DNA of 39,239 nucleotides from Phycisphaerales bacterium. GTDB taxonomy: Bacteria; Planctomycetota; Phycisphaerae; Phycisphaerales; UBA1924. The stretch covers positions 1 to 39,239 of the forward strand of contig JALHNK010000014.1 in NCBI GenBank assembly GCA_022843565.1, written 5' to 3'. The notes beneath the pieces were generated by a model that was not told the origin of the DNA, searched no databases, and saw only the letters and a program-made list of their open reading frames with translations. How positions within the stretch are numbered: the stretch's first letter is position 1; every line of letters begins with the position of its first letter. Below are positions 7,753 to 14,829 of this stretch, one piece after another. A program made the position numbers and the translations under genes.

Positions 7753-7905
7753 TCAATCTGCGCCGTTGCGCTCAGCGGAACCCTTCAGTCCCTCTCCGGC
7801 TTTCTCGATATCGGTACCCAGTCCTTTGGTGGTGTTACACGCCGCCAAGCTGGCGGCGATCGCGACGAGTGCGAGGGTGAGGAAGACTTTTTTGCAGAGC
7901 TTCAT
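7753..7905 (-). CDS. Entericidin-like small lipoprotein
   Basis: A 50-residue protein with a lipobox signal (hydrophobic stretch VFLTLALVAIAASLAAC). The mature part NTTKGLGTDIEKAGEGLKG is the entericidin A/B signature: Cys-N-T-x-x-G-x-G-x-D-x-x-x-x-G. The start is supported by AAAGGA 8 nt upstream of ATG 7905; an upstream ATG in the same frame has no such site. Entericidins are small envelope lipoproteins linked to stress responses and, in E. coli, to a toxin/antidote pair (family knowledge). It is the last gene of a minus-strand cluster behind a copper-type promoter, which suggests a role in envelope stress (inference). Confidence 0.85.
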   Translation of the reverse strand: MKLCKKVFLTLALVAIAASLAACNTTKGLGTDIEKAGEGLKGSAERNGAD

Positions 7906-7933
7906 GCGAGTTCCTTTGAGATGCGGTGATCGC

Positions 7934-8113
7934 TCAGAGAGCGGCTGGACGCCTTCCGGTCGCAAGACTGATGACGAGGCTCACCAGGAACACGACCAGG
8001 AAAACGTAGAACAGGATGCGGGCGATGCTCATCGCCTGGCCGGCGATCCCGGTGAACCCAAGAACGGCGGCGATGAGCGCGAAGACGAGAAAAACGAGTG
8101 CCCAGCGGATCAT
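7934..8113 (-). CDS. DUF1328 small membrane protein (YtjA family)
   Basis: A 59-residue protein with two hydrophobic segments: [20 protein letters not shown] and then [20 protein letters not shown], joined by TGIAGQAM. This is the DUF1328/YtjA pattern (WALxFLxxALIAAxLGFxGIAGxA). GAGGAG lies about 8 nt before the ATG. These proteins are predicted inner-membrane proteins of unknown function and are often found near general-stress genes. It ends 28 nt before the entericidin-like gene, so the two are very likely co-transcribed. Confidence 0.88.
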   Translation of the reverse strand: MIRWALVFLVFALIAAVLGFTGIAGQAMSIARILFYVFLVVFLVSLVISLATGRRPAAL

Positions 8114-8253
8114 CTGCGGATCTCCTCGAAACGCCGAGAGTTCTTCGCTCGGTGAGGGCGTGAGCTCAACGAGGCGTGCGGTTTGATCGCTGACGTTCGC
8201 GATCGCTAGTCAATGTTCGCCGACGACGCACGCCATCGGCGTGGGGGGGCGAT

Positions 8254-8418
8254 TCAGAAGCCGCGGGGGATGGTGCCCATGAGCACGAGGATGAGGATGA
8301 TCACGAGGATGAGGCCAAGGCCGCCGCTAGGGCCGTAGCCCCAGTCTTTGCTGTACCGCCATGAGGGCAGCCCGCCGACGACGAGAAGAATGAGGACGAT
8401 GAGCAGGAGGAGGCCCAT
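8254..8418 (-). CDS. DUF3309 small membrane protein
   Basis: A 54-residue protein. It has an N-terminal helix (MGLLLLIVLILLVVGGLP), then SWRYSKDWGYGPSGGLGL, then a second hydrophobic helix (ILVIILILVLM) and a short tail. The central GGLPxWxYSxxWGYxPSGGLG segment is the DUF3309 signature. Function unknown; such genes often occur in stress-induced clusters. It lies between csoR and the DUF1328 gene on the same strand. The 140-nt gap after it contains a short hairpin (CACGCC/GGCGTG, 8229-8243) that could partly attenuate downstream transcription. Confidence 0.85.
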   Translation of the reverse strand: MGLLLLIVLILLVVGGLPSWRYSKDWGYGPSGGLGLILVIILILVLMGTIPRGF

Positions 8419-8469
8419 GGGATCTCGATTCGGTTTAAGGTTCTGGCAGGGTCGGGAAGGATGTGGTGG

Positions 8470-8835
8470 CTACTTCGCCATTTTCGAAACGAGCTCTACG
8501 AGTTCCTGATACATCTGGTCAGCGACGGCGCCACCATTGCCGATCGCGGCGGAGTGACACGCTTTGAGATGCGCCGCCAGGAGCGACTTGGCGACGACCT
8601 GAAGAGACGCGCGGGCGGCGGTGATCTGGACGATGATGTCGGCGCAATAGCGATCTTCGTCGATCATGCGTTCGATGCCATCAACTTGTCCTCGGGCGCG
8701 TCTGATCTGCAGGATGTTGGCCTTTCTCGCCGCCGGGTCGATCCCGGCGGCGAGACGATCAAGGGGAACGCCAGCTCGGGCCGGTGTGGGCTTCGCGGCG
8801 TCTGCGGGCGGGCGTTTCCGAATGCTCTTGGCCAT
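8470..8835 (-). CDS. csoR: CsoR/RcnR-family copper-type metal-sensing repressor
   Basis: A 121-residue all-helical DUF156 regulator. After a basic 30-residue N-terminus, the core runs from ARKANILQIRRARGQVDGIERM to the end. The three metal ligands keep the CsoR fingerprint and spacing: C64 (DRYC), H89 (AAHLKAC) and C93, matching the Cys-His-Cys spacing of 25 and 4 residues in copper sensors. Copper(I) binding should release the repressor from DNA (family knowledge). GAGGAG precedes the ATG by 9 nt, and the longer upstream frame lacks a site. It is the second gene of the cluster. The promoter ahead of the first gene carries two CsoR-like palindromes, so autoregulation is expected. Confidence 0.9.
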   Translation of the reverse strand: MAKSIRKRPPADAAKPTPARAGVPLDRLAAGIDPAARKANILQIRRARGQVDGIERMIDEDRYCADIIVQITAARASLQVVAKSLLAAHLKACHSAAIGNGGAVADQMYQELVELVSKMAK

Positions 8836-8866
8836 CACTCGATACTCCTCAGAAGTGCGAGAAGAC

Positions 8867-9289
8867 TCAGAACTTGGCGGACGCGGCGGTGGCGGCCTTG
8901 GCCGGGCCATCGGTCGCGGGCACAGACACATGCGGCGTTGACTGCGCGTCGGGGTTGCGCGCATCGGGCTTGACTTCGTGGCCCGAGTTCATGTGCGTGG
9001 CTTTCGAGGCGGTGTTTGCGCCGTTGGCCTGGGTGTTCTCGTGCGTCTTAAAGCCAGCGCGGGTGACGCAGTTACAGGCAGCGTCGCAGCCGGGCTGATC
9101 GGCGACGATGGTCGCCGAGCCGACGTTGACTTCCTTGGTCGAGATCCCGTGAACGGTCTTGAGGGCAGAAGTGACCTTTGCGACGCAGGCGTCACCGGTC
9201 ATGCCGTCGATCGCGAGCGAGTGCTGCTTGGCGGCGGAGTTCGAGGTGGAGGTGGAGGGCGTGGCGGACGGGTTGGCAGAGTCTTTCAT
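8867..9289 (-). CDS. HMA-domain protein with degenerate copper motif
   Basis: A 140-residue soluble protein. Residues 22-83 follow the heavy-metal-associated fold pattern: AIDGMTGDACVAKVTSALKT, HGISTKEVNVGSATIVAD, and a final CVTRAGFKT. The usual GMTCxxC is GMTGDAC here, so the first Cys is a Gly and only C35 remains. Instead there is a C68-x3-C72-x-C74 cluster near the loop where a second ligand could sit. The C-terminal 55 residues are low complexity with scattered His (83, 99, 104, 120). There is no signal peptide. AAAGGA precedes ATG 9289. It is the first gene behind the CsoR-type promoter, so it is a likely copper chaperone or buffer, perhaps altered in metal geometry. Confidence 0.82.
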   Translation of the reverse strand: MKDSANPSATPSTSTSNSAAKQHSLAIDGMTGDACVAKVTSALKTVHGISTKEVNVGSATIVADQPGCDAACNCVTRAGFKTHENTQANGANTASKATHMNSGHEVKPDARNPDAQSTPHVSVPATDGPAKAATAASAKF

Positions 9290-9332
9290 GGTGTTCCTTT
9301 CCAAGGAACGGCGTGTGCTCCCGGAGGGGCTG

Positions 9333-9380
9333 ATACCCCCCACTGGTATTACACTATACCCTGGTAGGGTATGCCGTCAA
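9333..9380 (-). promoter_or_regulatory. Copper-operon promoter with two CsoR-like operators
   Basis: On the minus strand TTGACG (9380-9375), a 16-bp spacer and TATAGT (9358-9353) form a sigma-70-like promoter. Two 17-bp palindromes are placed on it. ATACCC-TGGTA-GGGTAT (9356-9372) fills the spacer and reaches into the -10. ATACC-N7-GGTAT (9333-9349) covers the expected transcription start. Both resemble the known TACCC/GGGTA core of CsoR sites. The leader to ATG 9289 is about 57 nt. Confidence 0.8.
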
Positions 9381-9693
9381 CCCGCTGAGTCCGATTCTCG
9401 GACGATCGCGGATGTTTGCTTCATGTGCCGGGACGCGGCCCGCGGCGGCGTCTTCGGTCGTCCTGTTCTCGGGCCCAGAGCGGCTTCGCGAGGGCCGGCC
9501 CTGCGGCGCAGCGAGCACACGTCCGCGTTTCCGGCGGCGTGCCGGCGCCGCCGTCGCAGATCGCCAGCGTTTCCCCGCGCACCCTGACTGCCCCAGCCTG
9601 CCCCGCCTACGCAGGCGACACCATCGCGCAACTCCGCGCCGGCCACCCCGTAATCAGGTCGTCGACACCGGCTCGCAATCCGACATTGAAGGT

Positions 9694-11898
9694 ATGAACT
9701 CGCACACCACCATCGCGACTGGCAACGGTCCTCGGCATCGCACCGCGGCGAACACGCTCGCGTGGGCCGCGCTCCTGGTCGGTTTCGCCGGCGGTGTCGC
9801 CAGCGCCCAGACCATCACCCCCACCGCCCTTGCCACGACGATGACGGCCGAGAGCTATCGCGTCAAGTTCGACAACAACCGCCTCTCGATCCGCGACGCC
9901 GTGACCGGGCGCGAGCTTGTGACCGACGATCACATGACGATGCTCCGCGGCGGCGAGTGCTCCGGCGAAGTCCGCGTTGAGCCCAAGCCCGACGGGGCCG
10001 ACGTGGTCCTGACGGTTCGCAACACCACGGACTCGCCGAAGACCCCGCCGCAGCTTCAGGTGACGCGACTGCCGTTCCGCGATATTGAGACGTGGGACTT
10101 CCGACACGGCTCGGAGAAGTACGCAGTCACGTACCCGACGCAGTGGAACGGGGCCACCGCGCTTGGCGTGGGCCAGATCGACTACCCCGGTGACGCCTAC
10201 AGCCCCGTGATGGTCATCAGCGACGCGACGCACACCGTCGGCATCTCGATGATGTACGACCTTGTCGGATACAACCACTCGGTCACGATGGACCTCATCG
10301 CGACCAAGCCCACCGACGCGTTCCCGCAGGGTGGCTACTTCGTCCGCATCGACCTTCGCGAGCAGGTGCCCGCGAACACGACGCGCACGTATCGAATGAG
10401 CGTCCGCGTCGCACGCCAGAATCAGCACTGGCTCCGAACGCTCGTGCCCTATCGCGATTTCTTCCGCCAGACCTTCGGCGGCGTGCAGTATCAGGCTCGG
10501 CGAAAGCCGGTCCGCGGCAGCGCCTGGTCGAACACCGCGTGGATCAACTCCGCAAACCCGCGCGGCATGGCCAACTGGGATCACCATCAGGGCTTCGGCC
10601 GCTACGTCGACCAGACGCTCGAGTGGATGGACCTGTACAACTACGACGAGTCGATGGTTTGGGCGATCACCGGACTCTTCTCGACGCACGACCTGCTCAA
10701 CTACCCGTCGATCTTCGCGACCGGCATTGACGATGTGCCGGCGCTGGCCGCAACTCTGCCCGAGCTCCGCCGCCTCGCGGCCAACGGGCGCGTCTTTGGC
10801 ATGTGGTGGGGCAACTCCGCCCGCTACATGCCGTACTGGAACTGCTCATGGGAGGAGTCTCAGGTCATCGATCCGGACAACCCTGTGCATCGCAACTTCA
10901 TGATGCGAGAGCTGGACCGCGCCGTGGCGATGGGTGCCACGAGCATCGGGCTCGACGCGTACGTTGGCGCGCCGCCGGCCATGCAGTATCGCATGCTCTA
11001 CGCCATGCACCGGCGCCATCCGAACGTCAAGTTCATCACCGAGATCTCCGGTGCGGACTTCATCCACACGCTCGCGGCGTCGTGGTACTGGGCCAAGGAT
11101 GTCAAGAACCCCGATTACCTCGCGCACTTCATTGTGCCCGGGCACGAATCCTGGGCCTGCCCGATCTACCAGCACTTCCCGGGGCTGAACGAGGCCGATA
11201 CCGTGCGGATGTTCGAACGCGTGGCCGCGAGCGGATACACGATCGTCGACGGCATCGGCATCGCCAACCGGCCCAGCTACACGTCGCTGGACCTCGGGCC
11301 GACGGTGATCCCAACGGACCTGTTTCTGGCACCCGCGCCGGCAAAGAACGACTTCAACGTCGGCTTCACCCTTCCCAGCGTGAACGGCAGCGACGCCATC
11401 GTCCCGCCGGCCCCGCCTGCCCCGGACGAGCCGCCTCATACCGTCCCCCCGCCCCTTCCGCCGCCGCCGGCGGTCGTGGTGCCGATCGTGAACCTCCCGA
11501 TGATCTCCGATGAGCCGCTGGTCGTGGCCCGTGCAACCGCAGTGCCGTCTACCGTGCCCGTTGAGGGTGCGGACTCCTCCGCGATCGGCGTTGGAGGTGG
11601 TGGCGGCGGTGGTGGCGGCGGCGGCGGAGGCGGTGGTGGTGGCGGCGGTGGAGGCGGTGGTGGCGGCGGCCTCAGTGGTGGTGGAGGCGGCGGAGGTGGT
11701 GGCGGTGGTGGTGGCGTGGGCAGTGTCGGAGGGGCTCCGGGCGGTGGCGAGAGCGCACCAGCCGCGGCGGGGCCGGGCCGCGACCGTCCCCCGCAGGTGA
11801 TGATGAGCCCCGAGGCGGCTGCACGATTCGCCAATCGTCCGACGCGTGCGGAGATCACGATGCCGACCAACTCGCGCCCCGGCGGCGCCCGCCGTTGA
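9694..11898 (+). CDS. Secreted glycosidase-like (TIM-barrel) protein with Pro-rich and poly-Gly C-terminus
   Basis: A 734-residue exported protein. Residues 1-38 form a signal peptide (hydrophobic LAWAALLVGFAGG, cleavage after ASA). A beta-rich N-terminal domain (about 45-260) is followed by a barrel-like region with FGMWWGNSARYM, AMGATSIGLDAYVG and VKFITEISGADF. The Asp and Glu at successive strand ends are consistent with a retaining glycoside hydrolase of alpha-galactosidase-like fold. A Pro-rich linker (about 568-600) leads to a nearly pure poly-Gly stretch (about 634-676, interrupted by LS) and a short basic tail. The start at 9694 is chosen because the signal peptide follows directly; the longer upstream frame has no signal. 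Substrate unknown. Alternative: a non-enzymatic surface protein. Confidence 0.6.
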   Translation: MNSHTTIATGNGPRHRTAANTLAWAALLVGFAGGVASAQTITPTALATTMTAESYRVKFDNNRLSIRDAVTGRELVTDDHMTMLRGGECSGEVRVEPKPDGADVVLTVRNTTDSPKTPPQLQVTRLPFRDIETWDFRHGSEKYAVTYPTQWNGATALGVGQIDYPGDAYSPVMVISDATHTVGISMMYDLVGYNHSVTMDLIATKPTDAFPQGGYFVRIDLREQVPANTTRTYRMSVRVARQNQHWLRTLVPYRDFFRQTFGGVQYQARRKPVRGSAWSNTAWINSANPRGMANWDHHQGFGRYVDQTLEWMDLYNYDESMVWAITGLFSTHDLLNYPSIFATGIDDVPALAATLPELRRLAANGRVFGMWWGNSARYMPYWNCSWEESQVIDPDNPVHRNFMMRELDRAVAMGATSIGLDAYVGAPPAMQYRMLYAMHRRHPNVKFITEISGADFIHTLAASWYWAKDVKNPDYLAHFIVPGHESWACPIYQHFPGLNEADTVRMFERVAASGYTIVDGIGIANRPSYTSLDLGPTVIPTDLFLAPAPAKNDFNVGFTLPSVNGSDAIVPPAPPAPDEPPHTVPPPLPPPPAVVVPIVNLPMISDEPLVVARATAVPSTVPVEGADSSAIGVGGGGGGGGGGGGGGGGGGGGGGGGGGLSGGGGGGGGGGGGGVGSVGGAPGGGESAPAAAGPGRDRPPQVMMSPEAAARFANRPTRAEITMPTNSRPGGARR
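11594..11721 (+). repeat. GGN trinucleotide tract encoding poly-glycine
   Basis: About 40 consecutive glycine codons, almost all GGT, GGC or GGA in irregular order, broken once by a Leu-Ser pair. The mixed codon choice argues against simple recent slippage of one triplet. Confidence 0.85.
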
Positions 11899-11990
11899 GA
11901 TTCGGATCACGTTGCGCTTGAATCGGGGCCGGCGTCGCGAGACCTTCGCGGCGCGGCCCCCAGTGTCGGGCCGCCGCGTGATGTCAACAC

Positions 11991-13319
11991 TCAATCGTGG
12001 CGCAGCGCCACGATCGGGTCTTGACGCGACGCACGCACAGCGGGGTAGAGCCCAAAGAGCAGGCCCGTGAGCGTCGCGACGATGAACGCGACGACGATCG
12101 ACCCGGCGGTGAGCGACGTGGGTAAACGTTGCTCGGGGTTGAACGATCCGCCGATGAACGGCAGATCGTGCAGCCTAGGTACGATGAACCCGAGCGTGAG
12201 TGACAGCAGCACGCCGGACGCCACGCCCGCGAAGCCGCCCACCGCCGAGAGCACCCCGGTTTCAACCAGGAACTGCCAGACAATGTGGCGTCGCGTCGCC
12301 CCCAGCGCTCGCCGGATGCCGATCTCTCGCGTGCGCTCGGTCACGCTGGCGAGCATGATGTTCATGATGCCGATGCCGCCAACCAGCAGTGAGATCCCGG
12401 CGATGAACGTGAGCACGAGGTTCCAGGTCAGCGCGGTCTTGCGGGCGTTCTCGAGCAGCTCGTACGGCACGATGATCTTCAGATCGTTCATGTTCGCCCG
12501 CCGGGCCTCGATCACCCGCGTGACGAGGTTCGCGAACGACATAACGCTGTCGCGATCGGGCGCGACGATGTAGACCTCGGAGATCTGCACGTTCTCGCTG
12601 CTCATGCTGCCCGACGTGGCGCGAAAGACGGTGTCGCCGAAGACCTCATTGGCGGTGGTCAGCGGCAGGTGAACATCGTCGTTGAGATCGCGCCCGACCA
12701 GGACCGCGCCCGCGCCGCCGGAGAGCCCGACCGGCGCAAGCACGCCGATCACCTTCAATCGCTTGGAGTCCACGCCGATCGTGTCGCCCAGCGGATCGCT
12801 GAAGGGGAACATGGCCTTGGCGATGTCCGCTCCGATCACACAGACCAGCGCTCGCTCATCCAGGTCTTCTTGAGAGAGGTATCGCCCGCGGGCCACGCGA
12901 AGGTTGGCGGCGCGAAGCAGGTCGGGCGTCGTGCCAAAGGCCTGGCTCGTCTGACGGAGGTTCTCTCGCAGGATCTGGCCGCCGACGGCCTTGAGCGGGA
13001 CGATGGCATCGGCCTCAGGAAACTCGAGTTGCAGGACCTCTAGGTCCGAACGGAGCAGGCCGTAACGCGTGGTCCACGAGCGGCGCTGGCCGGAGCCCTG
13101 GGCGGTTTCCGGCGGTTTGGTCGAGCGGACGATGATGTTCTTGGCACCCAGCGCCTCGATCTGCGCCAGGGCCTCGCGTTTGGAGCCCTCGCCGATCGCG
13201 GCGTTGGTGATGACCGCCGCGACGCCGAAAATGATGCCCAGCGCCGTCAAGAGCGAGCGCAGAGCATGTCGCCGAATGTTGGACAGGCCAAGCCTGACGA
13301 TCTCAAGAAGAAATGTCAC
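11991..13319 (-). CDS. MacB/FtsX-type ABC transporter permease
   Basis: A 442-residue membrane protein of the MacB family. One N-terminal helix (ALGIIFGVAAVITNAAIGEG) is followed by a large periplasmic MacB_PCD domain (about 45-290). Three helices in the FtsX domain follow, with the conserved coupling segment GIMNIMLASVTERTREIGIRRALGA and the ending GLYPAVRASRQDPIVALRH. Such permeases move lipoproteins, peptides or drugs by mechanotransmission when paired with a MacB-like ATPase. No ATPase is encoded on either side within the window, so the partner lies elsewhere. Translation begins at GTG 13319. TACCAT stands 5 nt upstream, which suggests its own leaderless promoter although ssb lies only 61 nt upstream. 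Confidence 0.9.
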   Translation of the reverse strand: MTFLLEIVRLGLSNIRRHALRSLLTALGIIFGVAAVITNAAIGEGSKREALAQIEALGAKNIIVRSTKPPETAQGSGQRRSWTTRYGLLRSDLEVLQLEFPEADAIVPLKAVGGQILRENLRQTSQAFGTTPDLLRAANLRVARGRYLSQEDLDERALVCVIGADIAKAMFPFSDPLGDTIGVDSKRLKVIGVLAPVGLSGGAGAVLVGRDLNDDVHLPLTTANEVFGDTVFRATSGSMSSENVQISEVYIVAPDRDSVMSFANLVTRVIEARRANMNDLKIIVPYELLENARKTALTWNLVLTFIAGISLLVGGIGIMNIMLASVTERTREIGIRRALGATRRHIVWQFLVETGVLSAVGGFAGVASGVLLSLTLGFIVPRLHDLPFIGGSFNPEQRLPTSLTAGSIVVAFIVATLTGLLFGLYPAVRASRQDPIVALRHD

Positions 13320-13324
13320 GCCGG

Positions 13325-13330
13325 ATGGTA
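13325..13330 (-). promoter_or_regulatory. Putative -10 box of the MacB-type permease, leaderless type
   Basis: TACCAT on the minus strand, 5 nt before the GTG start, with no Shine-Dalgarno. Confidence 0.35.
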
Positions 13331-13380
13331 GTGCTTCGATCGGCGAGGGGGCTCACGCCACTGCGAATCCGCAGGGCCAA

Positions 13381-13914
13381 TCAGAACGGGATGTCGTCCT
13401 CGTTCACTTCCTGCGGCTGGGGCGTCGGGTTGCGCGTCACGACGCGGGCGCCGCCAGCGGGGCGCTGCTGAGGCGGAGGCGGCGACTGGTCGCCGTCGTC
13501 GTATCCACCCCCACCACCGCCGCCGCCGCCACCCATTTCATCGCCAGCGCCAGAGCCGGCACCGGCGCCGGCGCCCTGCTTGGAGTCCACGAACTGGAAC
13601 GTGTCGATGACGACTTTGAGTTTGGAGCGATTCTCGCCGCTGGTTTTATCCTGCCACTGATCGAGGCGCAGGTGACCCTCGATGAAGACCGGGCGGCCCT
13701 TGGAGAGGTACTTGCCCATGGCCTCGGCGGTCTTGCCGAAAGCGTCGCAGTCGACGAAGATCGGCTCTTCCTTGATCTGCCCGTCGGCACCCTTCCAGCG
13801 CCGCGTCATGGCTAGGCCGATCTTGGCGATGGCCATGTTGTTCCCGGTGAAACGGACCTCGGGGTCGCGAGTGAGGCGGCCCATGAGAATGACTTTGTTG
13901 AAGTTGCCGGCCAT
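13381..13914 (-). CDS. ssb: Single-stranded DNA-binding protein
   Basis: A 177-residue SSB that coats single-stranded DNA during replication and repair. The OB fold spans about 1-112 (NKVILMGRLTRDPEVRFT, PIFVDCDAFGKTAEAMGKYL, GRPVFIEGHLRLDQW). A Gly-rich linker with ten consecutive glycines leads to the acidic tip EVNEDDIPF that recruits partner proteins. The start at 13914 is fixed by AAAGGAG 7 nt upstream and by the canonical MAGNFNKV opening; a longer frame is not supported. Confidence 0.97.
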   Translation of the reverse strand: MAGNFNKVILMGRLTRDPEVRFTGNNMAIAKIGLAMTRRWKGADGQIKEEPIFVDCDAFGKTAEAMGKYLSKGRPVFIEGHLRLDQWQDKTSGENRSKLKVVIDTFQFVDSKQGAGAGAGSGAGDEMGGGGGGGGGGYDDGDQSPPPPQQRPAGGARVVTRNPTPQPQEVNEDDIPF

Positions 13915-14094
13915 GAGAAGCTCCTTTGAGTGACGCCGCCGATCTGGTTTCGCGGACGCGTTGGGGGTGCGATGCACGTTTCAACGTGGACCAAGACCCC
14001 GTCGCACCAGTGTAGCAAATGGGGGCGGAGGTTGCCAGCCACGACCCGAACAGCACGCCCGCGAAGGGCCGACGACCGTATCACCGTGGAGGTC

Positions 14095-14643
14095 TCACCC
14101 GGGCCCCTGGCCGCGAGCATCCGGCTTGGGCGGCGCGGGTTGGTCGACAGTGCTGGCGTCGATCAAGGCTGAGATTCGTCGCGTGATCTCGGCGGATCGC
14201 TCCGGATCAGAGAACTCACAGCGGATCGCTTCCTGGCGCGCCGCGAGGGCCTCGCGAACCTCGGTCGAGCTGACATAGCGCTTGCGCTTGGAGGCGTAGC
14301 CGTCGAACGGCACGCCGCACTCGGGGCAGACCGGCGGTTGCTCGGCGCTGTATCCCGAGAGGTCGTAGTCGCAATAGGCACAGCGGTTGGCAGGGTCACG
14401 GCGCGGCAGCGAGGCGACGAACAGACCCACCACGAGCACAATCGCCGATTCGCCCAGAATCAGGAACGTGAAGATCCCCGGGTCTGACCGCACGCCGATC
14501 AGGCGAAGGGCTGACGACACCAGTGGGATGACCAGGAGAACGGAAGCCGCGCCGGTGATCGCGCACGCGAAGCCGATCCACCGTCGCCGAAAGCGAAGGC
14601 AGAAGAACCACACAATCAACGCATAGATCGGGAGCAGGACCAC
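14095..14643 (-). CDS. Membrane protein with cytoplasmic zinc-ribbon motif
   Basis: A 182-residue protein of unknown function. Three hydrophobic helices lie in the first 80 residues (LLPIYALIVWFFCL, IGFACAITGAASVLLVIPLV, FLILGESAIVLVVGLFVAS). They are followed by CAYCDYDLSGYSAEQPPVCPEC, here given as two Cys pairs: CAYC and CPEC about 20 residues apart. The CxYDLxG...CPECG arrangement is recurrent in planctomycete membrane proteins (family impression, not checked). A charged helical tail follows. The gene starts at GTG with TACACT 7 nt upstream, again leaderless in appearance. Confidence 0.75.
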   Translation of the reverse strand: MVLLPIYALIVWFFCLRFRRRWIGFACAITGAASVLLVIPLVSSALRLIGVRSDPGIFTFLILGESAIVLVVGLFVASLPRRDPANRCAYCDYDLSGYSAEQPPVCPECGVPFDGYASKRKRYVSSTEVREALAARQEAIRCEFSDPERSAEITRRISALIDASTVDQPAPPKPDARGQGPG

Positions 14644-14650
14644 GCGGGAC

Positions 14651-14656
14651 AGTGTA
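14651..14656 (-). promoter_or_regulatory. Putative -10 box of the zinc-ribbon membrane protein, leaderless type
   Basis: TACACT on the minus strand, 7 nt before the GTG start. Confidence 0.4.
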
Positions 14657-14670
14657 AGTCGCGATGGGGA

Positions 14671-14829
14671 TCGGCAAATTGGATTCGGCAGCCGGCAATC
14701 AGCAATCGTGCCGACAACACAGGAGCGAGTTCAGTTGCGACAGGACGTCTTTCACGATTGCCGGCTGCCGATTGCCGACTTCCACTCACTCGCGACTCGG
14801 AACTCGCGACTCGCGACTCGCGACTCACC
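14671..14829. repeat. Heptamer arrays with a 16-bp inverted repeat
   Basis: TCGGCAA-type units at 14671-14705 are mirrored by TTGCCGA-type units at 14758-14778. This gives a perfect 16-bp inverted repeat (14685-14700 with 14756-14771, 55 bp apart). An ACTCGCG array (six units, 14788-14829) follows and runs over the last codons of the DUF444 gene. This is the densest repeat spacer of the window. Confidence 0.85.

Noticed and set aside
7753-7905. Entericidin-like gene considered as half of a toxin-antitoxin pair
   Set aside because: Only one entericidin-like peptide is present; no second copy of antidote type is seen beside it.
4500-9410. Identical 16-base word TTCTCGGACGATCGCG at 4500-4515 and 9395-9410
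   Set aside because: A match of this length is expected by chance in 39 kb of GC-rich DNA, and the flanks do not align.
9607-10689. Minus-strand open frame opposite the glycosidase-like gene
   Set aside because: It is antisense to a gene with a signal peptide and coherent fold motifs; the reverse frame is low complexity.
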